A DNA stretch of 64,000 nucleotides from Hanstruepera flava (lineage in GTDB: Bacteria; Bacteroidota; Bacteroidia; Flavobacteriales; Flavobacteriaceae). The notes beneath the pieces are model-generated. The model did no database searches. It saw only the letters and a list, made by a program, of their open reading frames with translations, and was not told the origin of the DNA. Each line of letters opens with the position of its first letter. Within the stretch, counting starts at the first letter, position 1. Of the stretch, positions 17,118-26,606 are shown piece by piece. The position numbers were made by a program, and so were the translations under genes. Location of the stretch: assembly GCF_023634025.1 (NCBI RefSeq), contig NZ_JALJCW010000001.1, positions 1,091,501 to 1,155,500 on the forward strand, read 5' to 3'.

Positions 17118-19958
17118 CTATTTAATCTTCAATGCAACTTTTTCGTTGTCCAACACAATGGTGTACTCCCCTTTTGGCAGATAGTACTTATCGTTTTGCG
17201 CTTTTGAAATATCCAACTCGGTATTTTCTTTCATTAAGGCTTTTCTGCCTTTTTCTGTCATAGTCAAATCGTATTCTATATAGTTAAATCCTTTATCTAA
17301 ATTGGCTTTTATCTCATTTAATTCTACACCACTCTCTGATTGTATTTTTAGAGTTTGACTTCCACCATTTTGTGCAAACACCTTGATATCTATCGATGGT
17401 TCATAAGGCTCTAAAAATTTACTCCAAGAACTTCCCCAATTCCATGAACGTCGAATGTTTTCAACCTCAAACAGGGTTATGGGTTTTTTTAGAATTTCAT
17501 TATTCAATTGTTGTAAAGGTTCAATATTCGTGCGATAAATACTTCTACCATGAGTTCCTAAAACCAAATCGTTAGCTTCTGGATGAATAACCAAATCATG
17601 AACGGCAACATTTGGTAATCCGTTTGAAAACGCTTCCCATGAATTTCCATTATTGAAAGAAACATAAGCACCATTATCTGTTCCAGCATACAAAACATGT
17701 TCATTTTTAGGATCTTCTTTTATCACATTTACTGGAGAGTTTGGTATGTTTGAACTAATATTTTTCCACGTTTGTCCAAAATCATCAGACATATAGATGT
17801 AGGTGTTAAAATCATCCCAACGATAACCATTTAACGTTACATAAACACGCTCTTTTTTATGTTGAGAAGCTATAACACGACTTACCCATAAATCTTTAGG
17901 AAAACTATTTGAAATGCGGTTCCAACTTCCACCACCATTTTTTGTAATGTGAACGTAGCCATCATCTGTTCCAACATAAATTAATCCGAATTGAAATGGC
18001 GATTCACTTATAGTTGTTAAAGTACCATAGGCTACATTACCTTTTTTACCTCCTGAAGTTAAATCTGGGCTAATAGCTTGCCAATCGGTTCCTTGATTCA
18101 TAGAACGCATAAGTTTATTTCCACCCATGTATAAGATATCTTGATTATGAGGTGACAATAAAATAGGGGTTTGCCAATTAAAGCGATATGGACTTTCTCC
18201 CAATTGATGTTTTGGTTGAATGTTGGTATTCTCGCCAGTTTCTCTATTTATTCTAAAATAGATTCCAAATTGAAAACCTGTATAAACAATGTTAGGATTT
18301 CTACTATCAATTTGAACCTGCATACCATCACCACCCATAATACTTTCCCAAGGGTTTTGACCACTTTGCTGCCAACCTTTATTAATACCTGAACGATGTG
18401 AACCTACCCAAACCCCATTATCTTGTAAGCCACCATAAACGTTGTAGGGTTTTTGGTTATCAACGTTAACCGTATAAAATTGCCCAACCGAATTTACATT
18501 CAGTTTTTCCCAGTTTTCACCATCATCATAAGTCATGTTTAAACCACCATCATTACCATTAATTAAGTGTCCAGACTTATTAGGATTAACCCAAAGCGCT
18601 TGATGATCTGCATGCACATTTTCTCTGCTAATTGATGTAAACGTTTTGCCGCCATCTTTTGATTTTATAATAGGAACACCCATTACATAAATGGCATCAG
18701 GATTTAGGGCATCGACACGAATTTCGCCAAAATAATAACCATAACTAAAAAAAACACCATCTAAATAATCGTCATGTGTTTTTTTCCATGTCTTTCCGCC
18801 ATCTATACTTTTATAAACTTCAGCGCCTATAACTGGTGTATCGAATAGCATGGCATTTGCGTCTTCTAAATAATGTGCCAAATCTATGGGCTTTACCGCT
18901 CCACTTCTAACCATTTGCTTAACGCTTTCTGCTCGGTATTTTTCTTGAAAATTATTATCCTTAAGGTAGTTATTGAGTTTTTTATCTTCTAATTTCAGAA
19001 AATCTTCAATCGTCATGGTTTTGAAATCGTCTTTAGAAAGACCTCTGCGTTCTTCTTTTTCATCTGTTTTTGGACGGTTAAATTGATTATCATGCAAAGC
19101 ATAAACGGTATTTTCATTAAAAACAGCCAAACCTATTCTTCCTACACCATCACCAACTGGAAATCCACTTCCATCTGTCGAAATTTTTTGCCAAGTATCT
19201 CCAGCATCGGTACTTTTATAAATTGCAGAACCGCTTCCGTTACCAGAAAAATTCCAAGCTTTTCTATCTCGTGTCCATGAAGCAGCATAAAGTACATTGT
19301 AGTTTTCTGGAGCATGCTGTACGTCAATTATTCCGGTTTCTGAATTTACAAACAACGTTTTGCTCCAAGTTTCTCCACCATCTGTAGTTTTAAAAATCCC
19401 GCGTTCATCATTAGGCGAGTACAAATGTCCGATGACTCCCACTATAACCTCATCAGGGTTGTTGGGGTTAATTAAAATACGACCAATGTGATGCGAATCT
19501 GGCAAACCCATATTGCTCCAAGTCTTGCCATTATCGCTCGACTTTAAAATTCCGATTCCCGCATAACTAGATCGCGATGAATTGTTTTCTCCAGTTCCAA
19601 CCCAAATAGTCTTGCTTTTCCAGTCTACAGCAATATCGCCTACATTTTGCGTATCGGATGAATCCAAAATAGGTGTAAACGAAGAACCATTATTAGTCGT
19701 ATGCCAAACACCACCTGAAGCATAACCAACATAGAACTCTATTGGGTCGTTTGGATTGACATCAATGTCAACAACACGACCACTCATAATTGTAGGTCCA
19801 ATATTTTTAAATGGAATATTCTTTACCAATGAATTTTTTTGCAGCTCTTGCTTTTTATGTAATGCTTCCAACACCACACTTGAAGATGTTGATGGTTGTT
19901 GAGCGAAAAATTGACACGAAATTAATGCCAATAGGTAGACGATAAATCTAGGCTTCAT
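17118..19958 (-). CDS. Exported VPS10/sortilin-like BNR-repeat propeller protein
   Basis: A 946-residue protein with a signal peptide (ending CQFFAQ). Residues about 50-800 carry at least ten BNR/Asp-box blades of the S-x-D-x-G-x-T-W form, for example SSDNGKTW, TTDGGETW, STDAGDTW, SIDGGKTW and SDDFGQTW. That is the repeat of sortilin-type ten-bladed and sialidase-type propellers. A helical insert at about residues 300-360 (ERRGLSKDDFKTMTIEDF) interrupts the repeats, and the last 120 residues form a separate beta-domain. There is no T9SS sorting tail and no lipobox. Relatives are annotated glycosyl hydrolase or VPS10 domain protein; I see no catalytic residues that support a hydrolase. Confidence 0.85.
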   Translation of the reverse strand: MKPRFIVYLLALISCQFFAQQPSTSSSVVLEALHKKQELQKNSLVKNIPFKNIGPTIMSGRVVDIDVNPNDPIEFYVGYASGGVWHTTNNGSSFTPILDSSDTQNVGDIAVDWKSKTIWVGTGENNSSRSSYAGIGILKSSDNGKTWSNMGLPDSHHIGRILINPNNPDEVIVGVIGHLYSPNDERGIFKTTDGGETWSKTLFVNSETGIIDVQHAPENYNVLYAASWTRDRKAWNFSGNGSGSAIYKSTDAGDTWQKISTDGSGFPVGDGVGRIGLAVFNENTVYALHDNQFNRPKTDEKEERRGLSKDDFKTMTIEDFLKLEDKKLNNYLKDNNFQEKYRAESVKQMVRSGAVKPIDLAHYLEDANAMLFDTPVIGAEVYKSIDGGKTWKKTHDDYLDGVFFSYGYYFGEIRVDALNPDAIYVMGVPIIKSKDGGKTFTSISRENVHADHQALWVNPNKSGHLINGNDGGLNMTYDDGENWEKLNVNSVGQFYTVNVDNQKPYNVYGGLQDNGVWVGSHRSGINKGWQQSGQNPWESIMGGDGMQVQIDSRNPNIVYTGFQFGIYFRINRETGENTNIQPKHQLGESPYRFNWQTPILLSPHNQDILYMGGNKLMRSMNQGTDWQAISPDLTSGGKKGNVAYGTLTTISESPFQFGLIYVGTDDGYVHITKNGGGSWNRISNSFPKDLWVSRVIASQHKKERVYVTLNGYRWDDFNTYIYMSDDFGQTWKNISSNIPNSPVNVIKEDPKNEHVLYAGTDNGAYVSFNNGNSWEAFSNGLPNVAVHDLVIHPEANDLVLGTHGRSIYRTNIEPLQQLNNEILKKPITLFEVENIRRSWNWGSSWSKFLEPYEPSIDIKVFAQNGGSQTLKIQSESGVELNEIKANLDKGFNYIEYDLTMTEKGRKALMKENTELDISKAQNDKYYLPKGEYTIVLDNEKVALKIK

Positions 19959-20072
19959 AGTTTGATGGTTAGAAATTATCTTGAAAAATAACCATTACGT
20001 AAACAGCAACAAAATTTGGTGTTAAAGTTTAACAAAAGTCAGGCTATATTTTTTAGACATTCTTGAAATATG

Positions 20073-20080
20073 TAGCTTTG
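20073..20080 (+). promoter_or_regulatory. -7 promoter box for aminopeptidase P
   Basis: TAGCTTTG fits TAnnTTTG and lies 20 bases before the ATG at 20101. The -33 region (about 20050) is T-rich but has no clear TTTG. Confidence 0.4.
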
Positions 20081-20100
20081 AGAAATTTAATTCATTTGTT

Positions 20101-21393
20101 ATGAAATACCATCCTATTGATAATAAATTATTCATTAAAAACCGAAAGAATTTTGCTGCAAAAATGAAACCTAACAGTTTAGCAGTGTTTAATTCAAATG
20201 ATATTTATCCCATAAGTGCAGACAGCACCATGCCATTTCAACAACATCGCGATATTTTTTATTTAAGTGGTGTAGATCAAGAAGAAAGTGTACTAGTTGT
20301 TTTTCCAGATTGTCCAAATGAGAAAAATCGTGAGATTTTATTTTTAAAAGAAACTAACGAGCACATAGCAGTTTGGGAAGGCGAAAAATTGACTAAAGAA
20401 GCTGCGTATAAAACAAGTGGTATTAAAACAGTGTATTGGCTTCATGATCTTGAAAAGGTTATGTTTGAACTTATGACACAATGCGACACGGTTTATATTA
20501 ACACCAACGAACATTATCGTGCCAATGTTGAAACAGAAACGCGTGAAGACCGTTTTACAAAATGGTTAAAAGAAAAATATCCAGCACATAGTGTTGCCAA
20601 AAGTAATCCTATTTTACAACGTTTACGTTCGGTAAAAGACCCTATTGAAATTGATTTAATGCAAAAGGCCTGCGATATCACCGAAAAAGGTGTTCGTAGA
20701 TTATTAAGCTTTGTAAAACCTGGTGTTTGGGAATATGAAATTGAAGCCGAACTCATGCATGAGTTTTTAAGAAATCGTTCAAAAGGTTTTGCTTACACGC
20801 CTATTGTGGCTTCTGGCAACAATGCCAATGTGTTACATTACATTCAGAATAACCAACAGTGCCAAGCAGGCGATTTAATATTGTTGGATGTTGGTGCAGA
20901 ATACGCAAATTACTCAAGTGATCTAACACGTACCATTCCTGTTTCGGGCAGATATACTGACAGACAAAAAGCTGTTTACAATGCTGTAAATCGCGTGAAA
21001 AATGAAGCTACAAAAATGTTAGTTCCTGGAACACTTTGGGCAGAATACCATGTTGAAGTCGGTAAATTGATGACTTCTGAATTATTAGGATTGGGCTTAT
21101 TAGATAAAGCCGATGTACAAAATGAAAATCCTGACTGGCCTGCATACAAAAAGTATTTTATGCATGGCACCAGTCATCATATTGGTTTAGACACGCATGA
21201 CTATGGCATTCTTACTGAACCTATGCAAGCCAACATGGTGTTTACTGTTGAGCCCGGCATTTATATTCCAGATGAAGGTTTTGGCATTCGCTTGGAAGAC
21301 GATGTGGTTATTCAAGAATCTGGTGAACCATTCAATTTAATGGGGAACATTCCTATTGAAGCTGATGAAATTGAAGACATTATGAATTCTTAA
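20101..21393 (+). CDS. pepP: Xaa-Pro aminopeptidase (aminopeptidase P, M24B)
   Basis: A 430-residue cytoplasmic metallopeptidase that removes N-terminal residues before proline. The N-terminal creatinase-like domain covers residues 1-170. The pita-bread M24 domain shows the dinuclear metal ligands in LLDVGAEYANYSSDLTRTIP (two Asp), HGTSHHIGLDTHD (His), EPGIYIPDEG (Glu) and IRLEDDV (Glu). No signal peptide. Length is normal. A single gene between the divergent propeller gene and the convergent brnQ, ended by a bidirectional terminator. Confidence 0.93.
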   Translation: MKYHPIDNKLFIKNRKNFAAKMKPNSLAVFNSNDIYPISADSTMPFQQHRDIFYLSGVDQEESVLVVFPDCPNEKNREILFLKETNEHIAVWEGEKLTKEAAYKTSGIKTVYWLHDLEKVMFELMTQCDTVYINTNEHYRANVETETREDRFTKWLKEKYPAHSVAKSNPILQRLRSVKDPIEIDLMQKACDITEKGVRRLLSFVKPGVWEYEIEAELMHEFLRNRSKGFAYTPIVASGNNANVLHYIQNNQQCQAGDLILLDVGAEYANYSSDLTRTIPVSGRYTDRQKAVYNAVNRVKNEATKMLVPGTLWAEYHVEVGKLMTSELLGLGLLDKADVQNENPDWPAYKKYFMHGTSHHIGLDTHDYGILTEPMQANMVFTVEPGIYIPDEGFGIRLEDDVVIQESGEPFNLMGNIPIEADEIEDIMNS

Positions 21394-21417
21394 TTACATA
21401 AGAATTCTTTCAATAAT

Positions 21418-22710
21418 TTAAACCTCATTTATTTGACCTAAATGAGGTTTTTTTATAATATTTGTTAATAGGAAAGTCAATATAGCTGGCAAAACCCATC
21501 CTAAATTCTCATTAGCCAATGGAATTAAACTTTTTATATTATCAAGCCATTCTGCTTCAATTAAAAATCCTAAAAAATCAGGTATACTAAAAATGAAGGT
21601 TACCAAAACGACTGTTCTAAAAACAATTTTAGCAACATATCGTTCAGGAAAGAGATTTAGCATAATAAGTACTATGGTCAATGGATAAATAAACATTAAA
21701 ACTGGTAATGCAATATCTATGATATAGTGCACATCCATTTGACCTACAAAAACCCCCAACAAACACGAAACCAAAGCCGTTATTAAATAGACATTTTTTA
21801 ACTTTTTAAATAATCCATTAAAAAAGTCAGCAGTACCTACAATAACACTCACTGCTGTTGTAAAACAAGCCAAAGCTATTAATACACTTAAAAAGGTATT
21901 TCCCACATTACCTAACATTTTTAAACTTAACCCTGACAATAGTTCTGGTCTTGTAATTGAAGGAGCAAACTCCGAATTGTGAAATGCTCCTACAGCTATC
22001 ATTCCAGTATAAATTATGAATAATCCCACTGCAGCTACCAAACCAGATTTAATGATGATTGCTTTTTTATCTTCAAAAGAAATACCGCCTTCAATATTTA
22101 AGGAAATAATAATGACGCCGCCAATTAATATTCCTCCCAAAGCGTCATAGGTTTGATAGCCCTCTAACAAACCGACGACAAATGCTGAAGATTCTAATAC
22201 TGAAGAATTCATATTTCCAGGTGCTGTAAAAATTCCGATGAAAATGATTGCCAATAGAATTAGAACAATTAAAGGTGTCAAGAACTTTCCTAGGATACTT
22301 AATATACTATCCCTTTTTAAAACAAAAATAAACACTAATCCAAAGTATAAACTACTGGTTAACAAAGAACTTGAGTTAAAAAAAGGGGCAATAGCCATTT
22401 CGTGAGTGACAGCTGCGGTTCTTGGTATAGGCAGTGTTATTGCTATAATGTAAACACATAAACAGAATATTAAACTAAACAAAGGAGACACTTTTTTACC
22501 AAAATCCATCATGGTGCCTTGCAATTTAGCATGTCCTAAAAGTGCCAACAATGGAATTATCGTCGCCGAAATGACAAATCCAATAGCAACAAGCCACCAA
22601 TCCGACCCAGAATTAAACCCCAATTGTGGTGGTAAAATCAGATTTCCTGCTCCAAAAAAACTGGCAAATAGAGCAAATCCAATAATGAAAATGGTTTTCT
22701 TATTATTCAT
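21418..22710 (-). CDS. brnQ: Branched-chain amino acid transporter, LIVCS family
   Basis: A 430-residue inner-membrane carrier with twelve hydrophobic segments. The family N-terminus is MNNKKTIFIIGFALFASFFG followed by AGNLILPP. It couples Leu/Ile/Val uptake to cation flow. The frame continues upstream to 22731, but the ATG at 22710 starts the normal family sequence and avoids running into the divergent hydrolase promoter. The final codons form part of the stem of the terminator at 21421-21449. Confidence 0.93.
   Translation of the reverse strand: MNNKKTIFIIGFALFASFFGAGNLILPPQLGFNSGSDWWLVAIGFVISATIIPLLALLGHAKLQGTMMDFGKKVSPLFSLIFCLCVYIIAITLPIPRTAAVTHEMAIAPFFNSSSLLTSSLYFGLVFIFVLKRDSILSILGKFLTPLIVLILLAIIFIGIFTAPGNMNSSVLESSAFVVGLLEGYQTYDALGGILIGGVIIISLNIEGGISFEDKKAIIIKSGLVAAVGLFIIYTGMIAVGAFHNSEFAPSITRPELLSGLSLKMLGNVGNTFLSVLIALACFTTAVSVIVGTADFFNGLFKKLKNVYLITALVSCLLGVFVGQMDVHYIIDIALPVLMFIYPLTIVLIMLNLFPERYVAKIVFRTVVLVTFIFSIPDFLGFLIEAEWLDNIKSLIPLANENLGWVLPAILTFLLTNIIKKPHLGQINEV
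21421..21449. terminator. Bidirectional terminator between pepP and brnQ
   Basis: A perfect 11-bp stem, AACCTCATTTA/TAAATGAGGTT, has a 7-base loop and a T-run on the pepP side. The stem is embedded in the last codons of brnQ. Confidence 0.85.
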
Positions 22711-22720
22711 ATCATAAAAG

Positions 22721-22728
22721 TATCTTTG
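22721..22728 (+). promoter_or_regulatory. -7 promoter box for the alpha/beta hydrolase
   Basis: TATCTTTG is a perfect TAnnTTTG, 17 bases before the ATG at 22746. It forms half of the imperfect palindrome TATCTT-TGCAC-AAGATA (22721-22737), so the minus strand may use the other half for brnQ. Confidence 0.45.
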
Positions 22729-22745
22729 CACAAGATAGTTTATTT

Positions 22746-23525
22746 ATGATTTTAGATTACAAAGGAATATCTGTTTTTTACACTGATGAAGGGAGTGGAA
22801 TACCTGTAGTTTTGTTACATGGATTTTTGGAAAATACAAGCATGTGGAAAAAAACAATACCACATATCTCAAAAAATAATCGTGTAATTTCCATAGATCT
22901 TCTTGGCCATGGACAAACAGGCTGTATGGGATATCTTCATACCATGGAGGATAAGGCTGACATGGTTAAAACCGTTTTGGATCATTTAAAAATTAATAAA
23001 GCAATTCTGATTGGTCATTCAATGGGTGGTTATGTCGCTTTAGCATTTGCTGAACTTTTTCCTAAAATAGTTTTAGGAATTTGTTTGGCAAACTCAACTT
23101 CTCAAGCAGATAGTAATGAACGAAAACTAAATAGAAATAGAGCCATAAAAGCAGTCAAGCAGAATCACAAGGCTTTTGTGAGCATGGCGGTTACCAATTT
23201 ATTCGCTGAAAGTAACCGAGATAAATTTAAAGATGATATTGAGCTTGTAAAACAAGAAGCTTTAAAAACACCTCTTCAAGGAATTATTGCCGCTCTTGAA
23301 GGTATGAAGATTAGAAAAAATAGGGAACATATTCTAAAAAATGCCCATTTTAAAAAATTACTCATCATAGGTCTTAAAGACACTGTTATTCAGGCTGATA
23401 CCCTAGTAATAGAAGCGAAATCGACAAATACAGATTTAATAGAATTAAAAGGCGGACATATGAGCCATATAGAAAATGAAAGTTTATTCCTACGTAATAT
23501 CGTGCATTTCATCGAAAATTTATAG
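22746..23525 (+). CDS. Alpha/beta-fold hydrolase
   Basis: A 259-residue cytoplasmic hydrolase. The oxyanion motif HGFLENTSMW is at residues 25-34, the nucleophile elbow is GHSMGG (S92) and the catalytic His is in GGHMSHIEN near the C-terminus. The fold is that of the carboxylesterase/MenH-like group. No lid signature or neighbouring pathway fixes the substrate. Followed after 57 bases by a small protein gene on the same strand. Length is typical. Confidence 0.88.
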   Translation: MILDYKGISVFYTDEGSGIPVVLLHGFLENTSMWKKTIPHISKNNRVISIDLLGHGQTGCMGYLHTMEDKADMVKTVLDHLKINKAILIGHSMGGYVALAFAELFPKIVLGICLANSTSQADSNERKLNRNRAIKAVKQNHKAFVSMAVTNLFAESNRDKFKDDIELVKQEALKTPLQGIIAALEGMKIRKNREHILKNAHFKKLLIIGLKDTVIQADTLVIEAKSTNTDLIELKGGHMSHIENESLFLRNIVHFIENL

Positions 23526-23582
23526 CTTTTGTCGATTTTATAATAAAAAATCCTAGATTTATTTCCCCAAATCACTTGAATT

Positions 23583-23861
23583 ATGAAAACAACTACACAA
23601 AAAACTGCAATCTTACCAAAGTTATACTGCAATGTTTTTGGTCATGATTATGAAGTTACTCGAAAGGTAACACATCATGTTAAGGAGTATACCTGTTCTC
23701 ATTGCAAAAAACAACTAACAACAAATAGCAATGGCAACCTAACTGAACTAACTCCAAAATATCGTGAAATTAATAGTATACTAGAGCGCATGTACACACA
23801 GCGTATTATGCGTTTACAAAACAGAGCGTATTCAAATCAGAATTTGAGAATGCCTGCCTAG
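23583..23861 (+). CDS. Small zinc-ribbon-like protein, uncharacterised
   Basis: A 92-residue basic protein. A possible metal site is formed by C22-x4-H (LYCNVFGHDYEV) and CSHC (YTCSHCKK), a pattern like the DUF1660-type small zinc proteins. The C-terminal third is helical and Arg-rich (ERMYTQRIMRLQNRAY), which suggests nucleic-acid binding. The 3' end overlaps the convergent thiL gene by 4 bases. I recognise it only as a small conserved flavobacterial type; function unknown. Confidence 0.65.
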   Translation: MKTTTQKTAILPKLYCNVFGHDYEVTRKVTHHVKEYTCSHCKKQLTTNSNGNLTELTPKYREINSILERMYTQRIMRLQNRAYSNQNLRMPA

Positions 23862-24904
23862 TCATTAAAACTTTTCCAGCCTTGAGCTTTTAGGGGGATT
23901 CGTGTTTCTGCGCGAGTTACCAAATGTGCTCCTGCTTGAGCCTCTTTCATAAATCCAATAACACTAAAATTTGGATTAGCTTTAATTTTAGGATAATCTT
24001 CTTGACTAATTGTAAACAGCAGCTCATAATCTTCACCACCATTCAAAGCCACAGTAGTACTGTCGATGTTAAACTCTTCACAAGTTGAAATAACTTGAGG
24101 GTCTAAAGGAATTTTATTTTCATACAAATCACAACCAACTCCACTCTGTTTACAGATATGCAAAATTTCAGACGATAAGCCATCGCTGATATCAATCATA
24201 GCAGAAGGTTTTAAATCTAAATCTTTAAACAGAGTAATAATATCTTTTCTAGCTTCCGGTTTTAATTGTCTTTCAATAATATAAGTATAAGCATCTAAAT
24301 CTGGTTGATTATTAGGGTTAACCTTAAAGACTTCTTTCTCGCGCTCTAAAACCTGAAGCCCCATATAAGCTGCTCCCAAGTCTCCCGATACAACTAACAA
24401 ATCATTTGGTTTAGCTCCATTTCTTAACACCTCTGCATTTTGAGAAACCTCACCAATTGCCGTAACCGAAATAATTAATCCTGAAGTAGAAGATGTAGTG
24501 TCTCCTCCAACAACATCTACATTATAAATTTTGGAAGCCAAAGCAATACCTTCGTACAATTCCTCTAAAGCCTCTAAAGGAAACCTACTGCTAACTGCAA
24601 TTGAAACCGTAACTTGAGTAGCTTGGGCGTTCATGGCGTAAATATCAGATAAATTCACTATTATAGCTTTATATCCCAAATGTTTTAAAGGCATGTAACT
24701 CAAATCAAAATGTACACCTTCAACTAATAAATCTGTTGATATAACAGTATTTTTCTTTCCAAAATTTAAAATGGTGGCATCATCACCAATACCTTTTATA
24801 GTTGACTGTTGTTTTGTGTCAAATTGTTTCGTTAAATGGTCTATTAAACCAAATTCACCAAGTTCGCTTAATGGTGTACGTTGTTGATTTTTATCTTCTA
24901 TCAT
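23858..24904 (-). CDS. thiL: Thiamine-monophosphate kinase
   Basis: A 348-residue PurM-like ATP-binding kinase that makes thiamine diphosphate from the monophosphate. Signature segments: GIGDDATIL (Mg-ATP site), STDLLVEGVHFD, VNLSDIYAMNA, VVGGDTTSS, DISDGLSSEI and LNGGEDYELLFT. N-terminus and length are normal for the family. A TATTTTTG box (minus strand, 24916-24909) lies only 4 bases before the ATG, which would give a leaderless or nearly leaderless transcript. A single gene with no thi neighbours. Confidence 0.95.
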   Translation of the reverse strand: MIEDKNQQRTPLSELGEFGLIDHLTKQFDTKQQSTIKGIGDDATILNFGKKNTVISTDLLVEGVHFDLSYMPLKHLGYKAIIVNLSDIYAMNAQATQVTVSIAVSSRFPLEALEELYEGIALASKIYNVDVVGGDTTSSTSGLIISVTAIGEVSQNAEVLRNGAKPNDLLVVSGDLGAAYMGLQVLEREKEVFKVNPNNQPDLDAYTYIIERQLKPEARKDIITLFKDLDLKPSAMIDISDGLSSEILHICKQSGVGCDLYENKIPLDPQVISTCEEFNIDSTTVALNGGEDYELLFTISQEDYPKIKANPNFSVIGFMKEAQAGAHLVTRAETRIPLKAQGWKSFND

Positions 24905-25085
24905 TTTGCAAAAATAAAAAGCTTAATCTAAAAAAGTAGGATATTTTATAATTAAACTGTTTAGTTATATAAATTACAGAGTATTAAACAAAAACAAGCC
25001 TAAAAAGCTGACTTTTAACATTAAACCATTAGATTTTGTCGATTATTCTGTTAATTTTGTCAAGCTTAATAATTGCCCTAAAACC

Positions 25086-26600
25086 ATGTTAGCTATAAAA
25101 AAAATTACATTTCTATTATTTTTCCTTTTTACATTTAATTTTAGCCATTCTCAAATAACACCATGTATTGGCGGTGTTGCAAATGTTAGCGGTGGTGAAT
25201 CGTTTTCATGTAACGACTACGATTTATTATCTAACATTCCCATTTCAGTACTTGCCAATGCACAAGGAAATCCTGAAGGTAGTGACATTTGGGGTTGGAC
25301 AGACCCTTTGAATGGCAATGAATATGCCATTTTCGCGACAACAAATAGCACGGCCTTTATTGATGTTACAGACCCTATAAATCCTGTTTTTTTAGGCAGA
25401 ATTGATACCGAAACAACCACAAGCTTTTGGCGTGATGTTAAAGTATATAATAATCATGCCTTTATTGTGGCAGATAATGTAGGTGCACATGGTATGCAAG
25501 TTTTTGATTTAACCAATTTAAGAAACGTAAGCAATCCGCCTCAAACTTTTACGAATTACACACTGTATTCTGGAGTTGGAAGTTGCCACAATGTTGTAAT
25601 TAATGAATCTGAATCTTATGCGTATTTAGTGGGCTGTGATGAATTTAGTGGCGGACTGGTTTTTATTGATATTTCAAATCCATCTAATCCAGTTTCTGAA
25701 GGTGGTTATGCCGATCGCGGTTATACTCACGACGCACAGGTTGTGACTTATAACGGCCCTGACACATCACCAGACCCTAACACGACTTCTGTCCCTAGTT
25801 ATGTGGGAAGAGAAATTTTAGTAGCAAGCAACGGCACCTTCTCCAGCAATGACAAGCTTGTTTTTATTGATGTAACCGACAAAGCTAATCCGGTTGTGAT
25901 TTCAGAAGTAGCATATTCCAATCCAGGGTATGCACATCAAGGATGGTTTACTGATGATCATCGCTATTTTATTATGGGAGATGAAACTGATGAGCAATCG
26001 TACGGCATGAATACAAGAACTTTAGTTTTTGATGTTCAAGATTTAGACAACCCAACATTATCATCAACCTATTTTGGCCCATCTATGGCAATTGATCATA
26101 ACGGATATGTAAAAGGAGATAAATTTTATTTAGCCAATTACAGAGCTGGTATGCGAGTATTGGATATCACCAATATTTCAGCAGCAAGTAACTCTATGAC
26201 CGAAGTTGGCTATTTTGACACCTATCCAGAAAATGATAATACAGCTTATGATGGCGCTTGGAGTATTTATCCATACTTCAATAGCGGAAACATTATTATT
26301 GGCGATATAAATCGTGGGTTATTTATAGTGAGAAAAAGCGGCACATTATCGCAACCCGAGTTTGTTAAAAATGATGATTTTTTAATAACTCCTAATCCAA
26401 CCGAAACTAATACTAAAATTGTTGCAAACGGAAGTTTATTTATTGAAACTGTTGAAATTTTCAATATTTTAGGAGAAAAGCTTTTTAACGCCAACAATAT
26501 AAACCAAAAAACATTCGTTTTACCAATCCACAACTATGCTAAAGGCATGTATTTGGTAAATATAAATTCAAGTAACACAAAAAAAATATTGCTAAAGTAA
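25086..26600 (+). CDS. Choice-of-anchor B (LVIVD) propeller with T9SS sorting domain
   Basis: A 504-residue protein, first of a six-gene operon. Signal peptide to about residue 22. Residues 60-415 form LVIVD-type propeller blades (FIDVTDPINPVFLGR, LVFIDISNPSNP, LVFIDVTDKANPV, MRVLDITNI). Five histidines sit in similar blade positions: H135 (AHGMQV), H168 (CHNVVI), H215 (THDAQV), H284 (AHQGWF) and H338 (DHNGYV), and all five recur in the two following paralogues. From about residue 432 a T9SS type-A C-terminal sorting domain follows (FLITPNPTET...VEIFNILGEKLF...GMYLVNI...KKILLK), so it is exported and attached at the surface. Ligand unknown. The gap to the next gene is 6 bases. Confidence 0.9.
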   Translation: MLAIKKITFLLFFLFTFNFSHSQITPCIGGVANVSGGESFSCNDYDLLSNIPISVLANAQGNPEGSDIWGWTDPLNGNEYAIFATTNSTAFIDVTDPINPVFLGRIDTETTTSFWRDVKVYNNHAFIVADNVGAHGMQVFDLTNLRNVSNPPQTFTNYTLYSGVGSCHNVVINESESYAYLVGCDEFSGGLVFIDISNPSNPVSEGGYADRGYTHDAQVVTYNGPDTSPDPNTTSVPSYVGREILVASNGTFSSNDKLVFIDVTDKANPVVISEVAYSNPGYAHQGWFTDDHRYFIMGDETDEQSYGMNTRTLVFDVQDLDNPTLSSTYFGPSMAIDHNGYVKGDKFYLANYRAGMRVLDITNISAASNSMTEVGYFDTYPENDNTAYDGAWSIYPYFNSGNIIIGDINRGLFIVRKSGTLSQPEFVKNDDFLITPNPTETNTKIVANGSLFIETVEIFNILGEKLFNANNINQKTFVLPIHNYAKGMYLVNINSSNTKKILLK

Positions 26601-26606
26601 AGTGTA

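Noticed and set aside
25031-25059. TTTTGTC direct repeat and a TAATTTTG box upstream of the choice-of-anchor operon
   Set aside because: The candidate -33 and -7 boxes are only 13 bases apart, too close for the known promoter; support is too weak to annotate.
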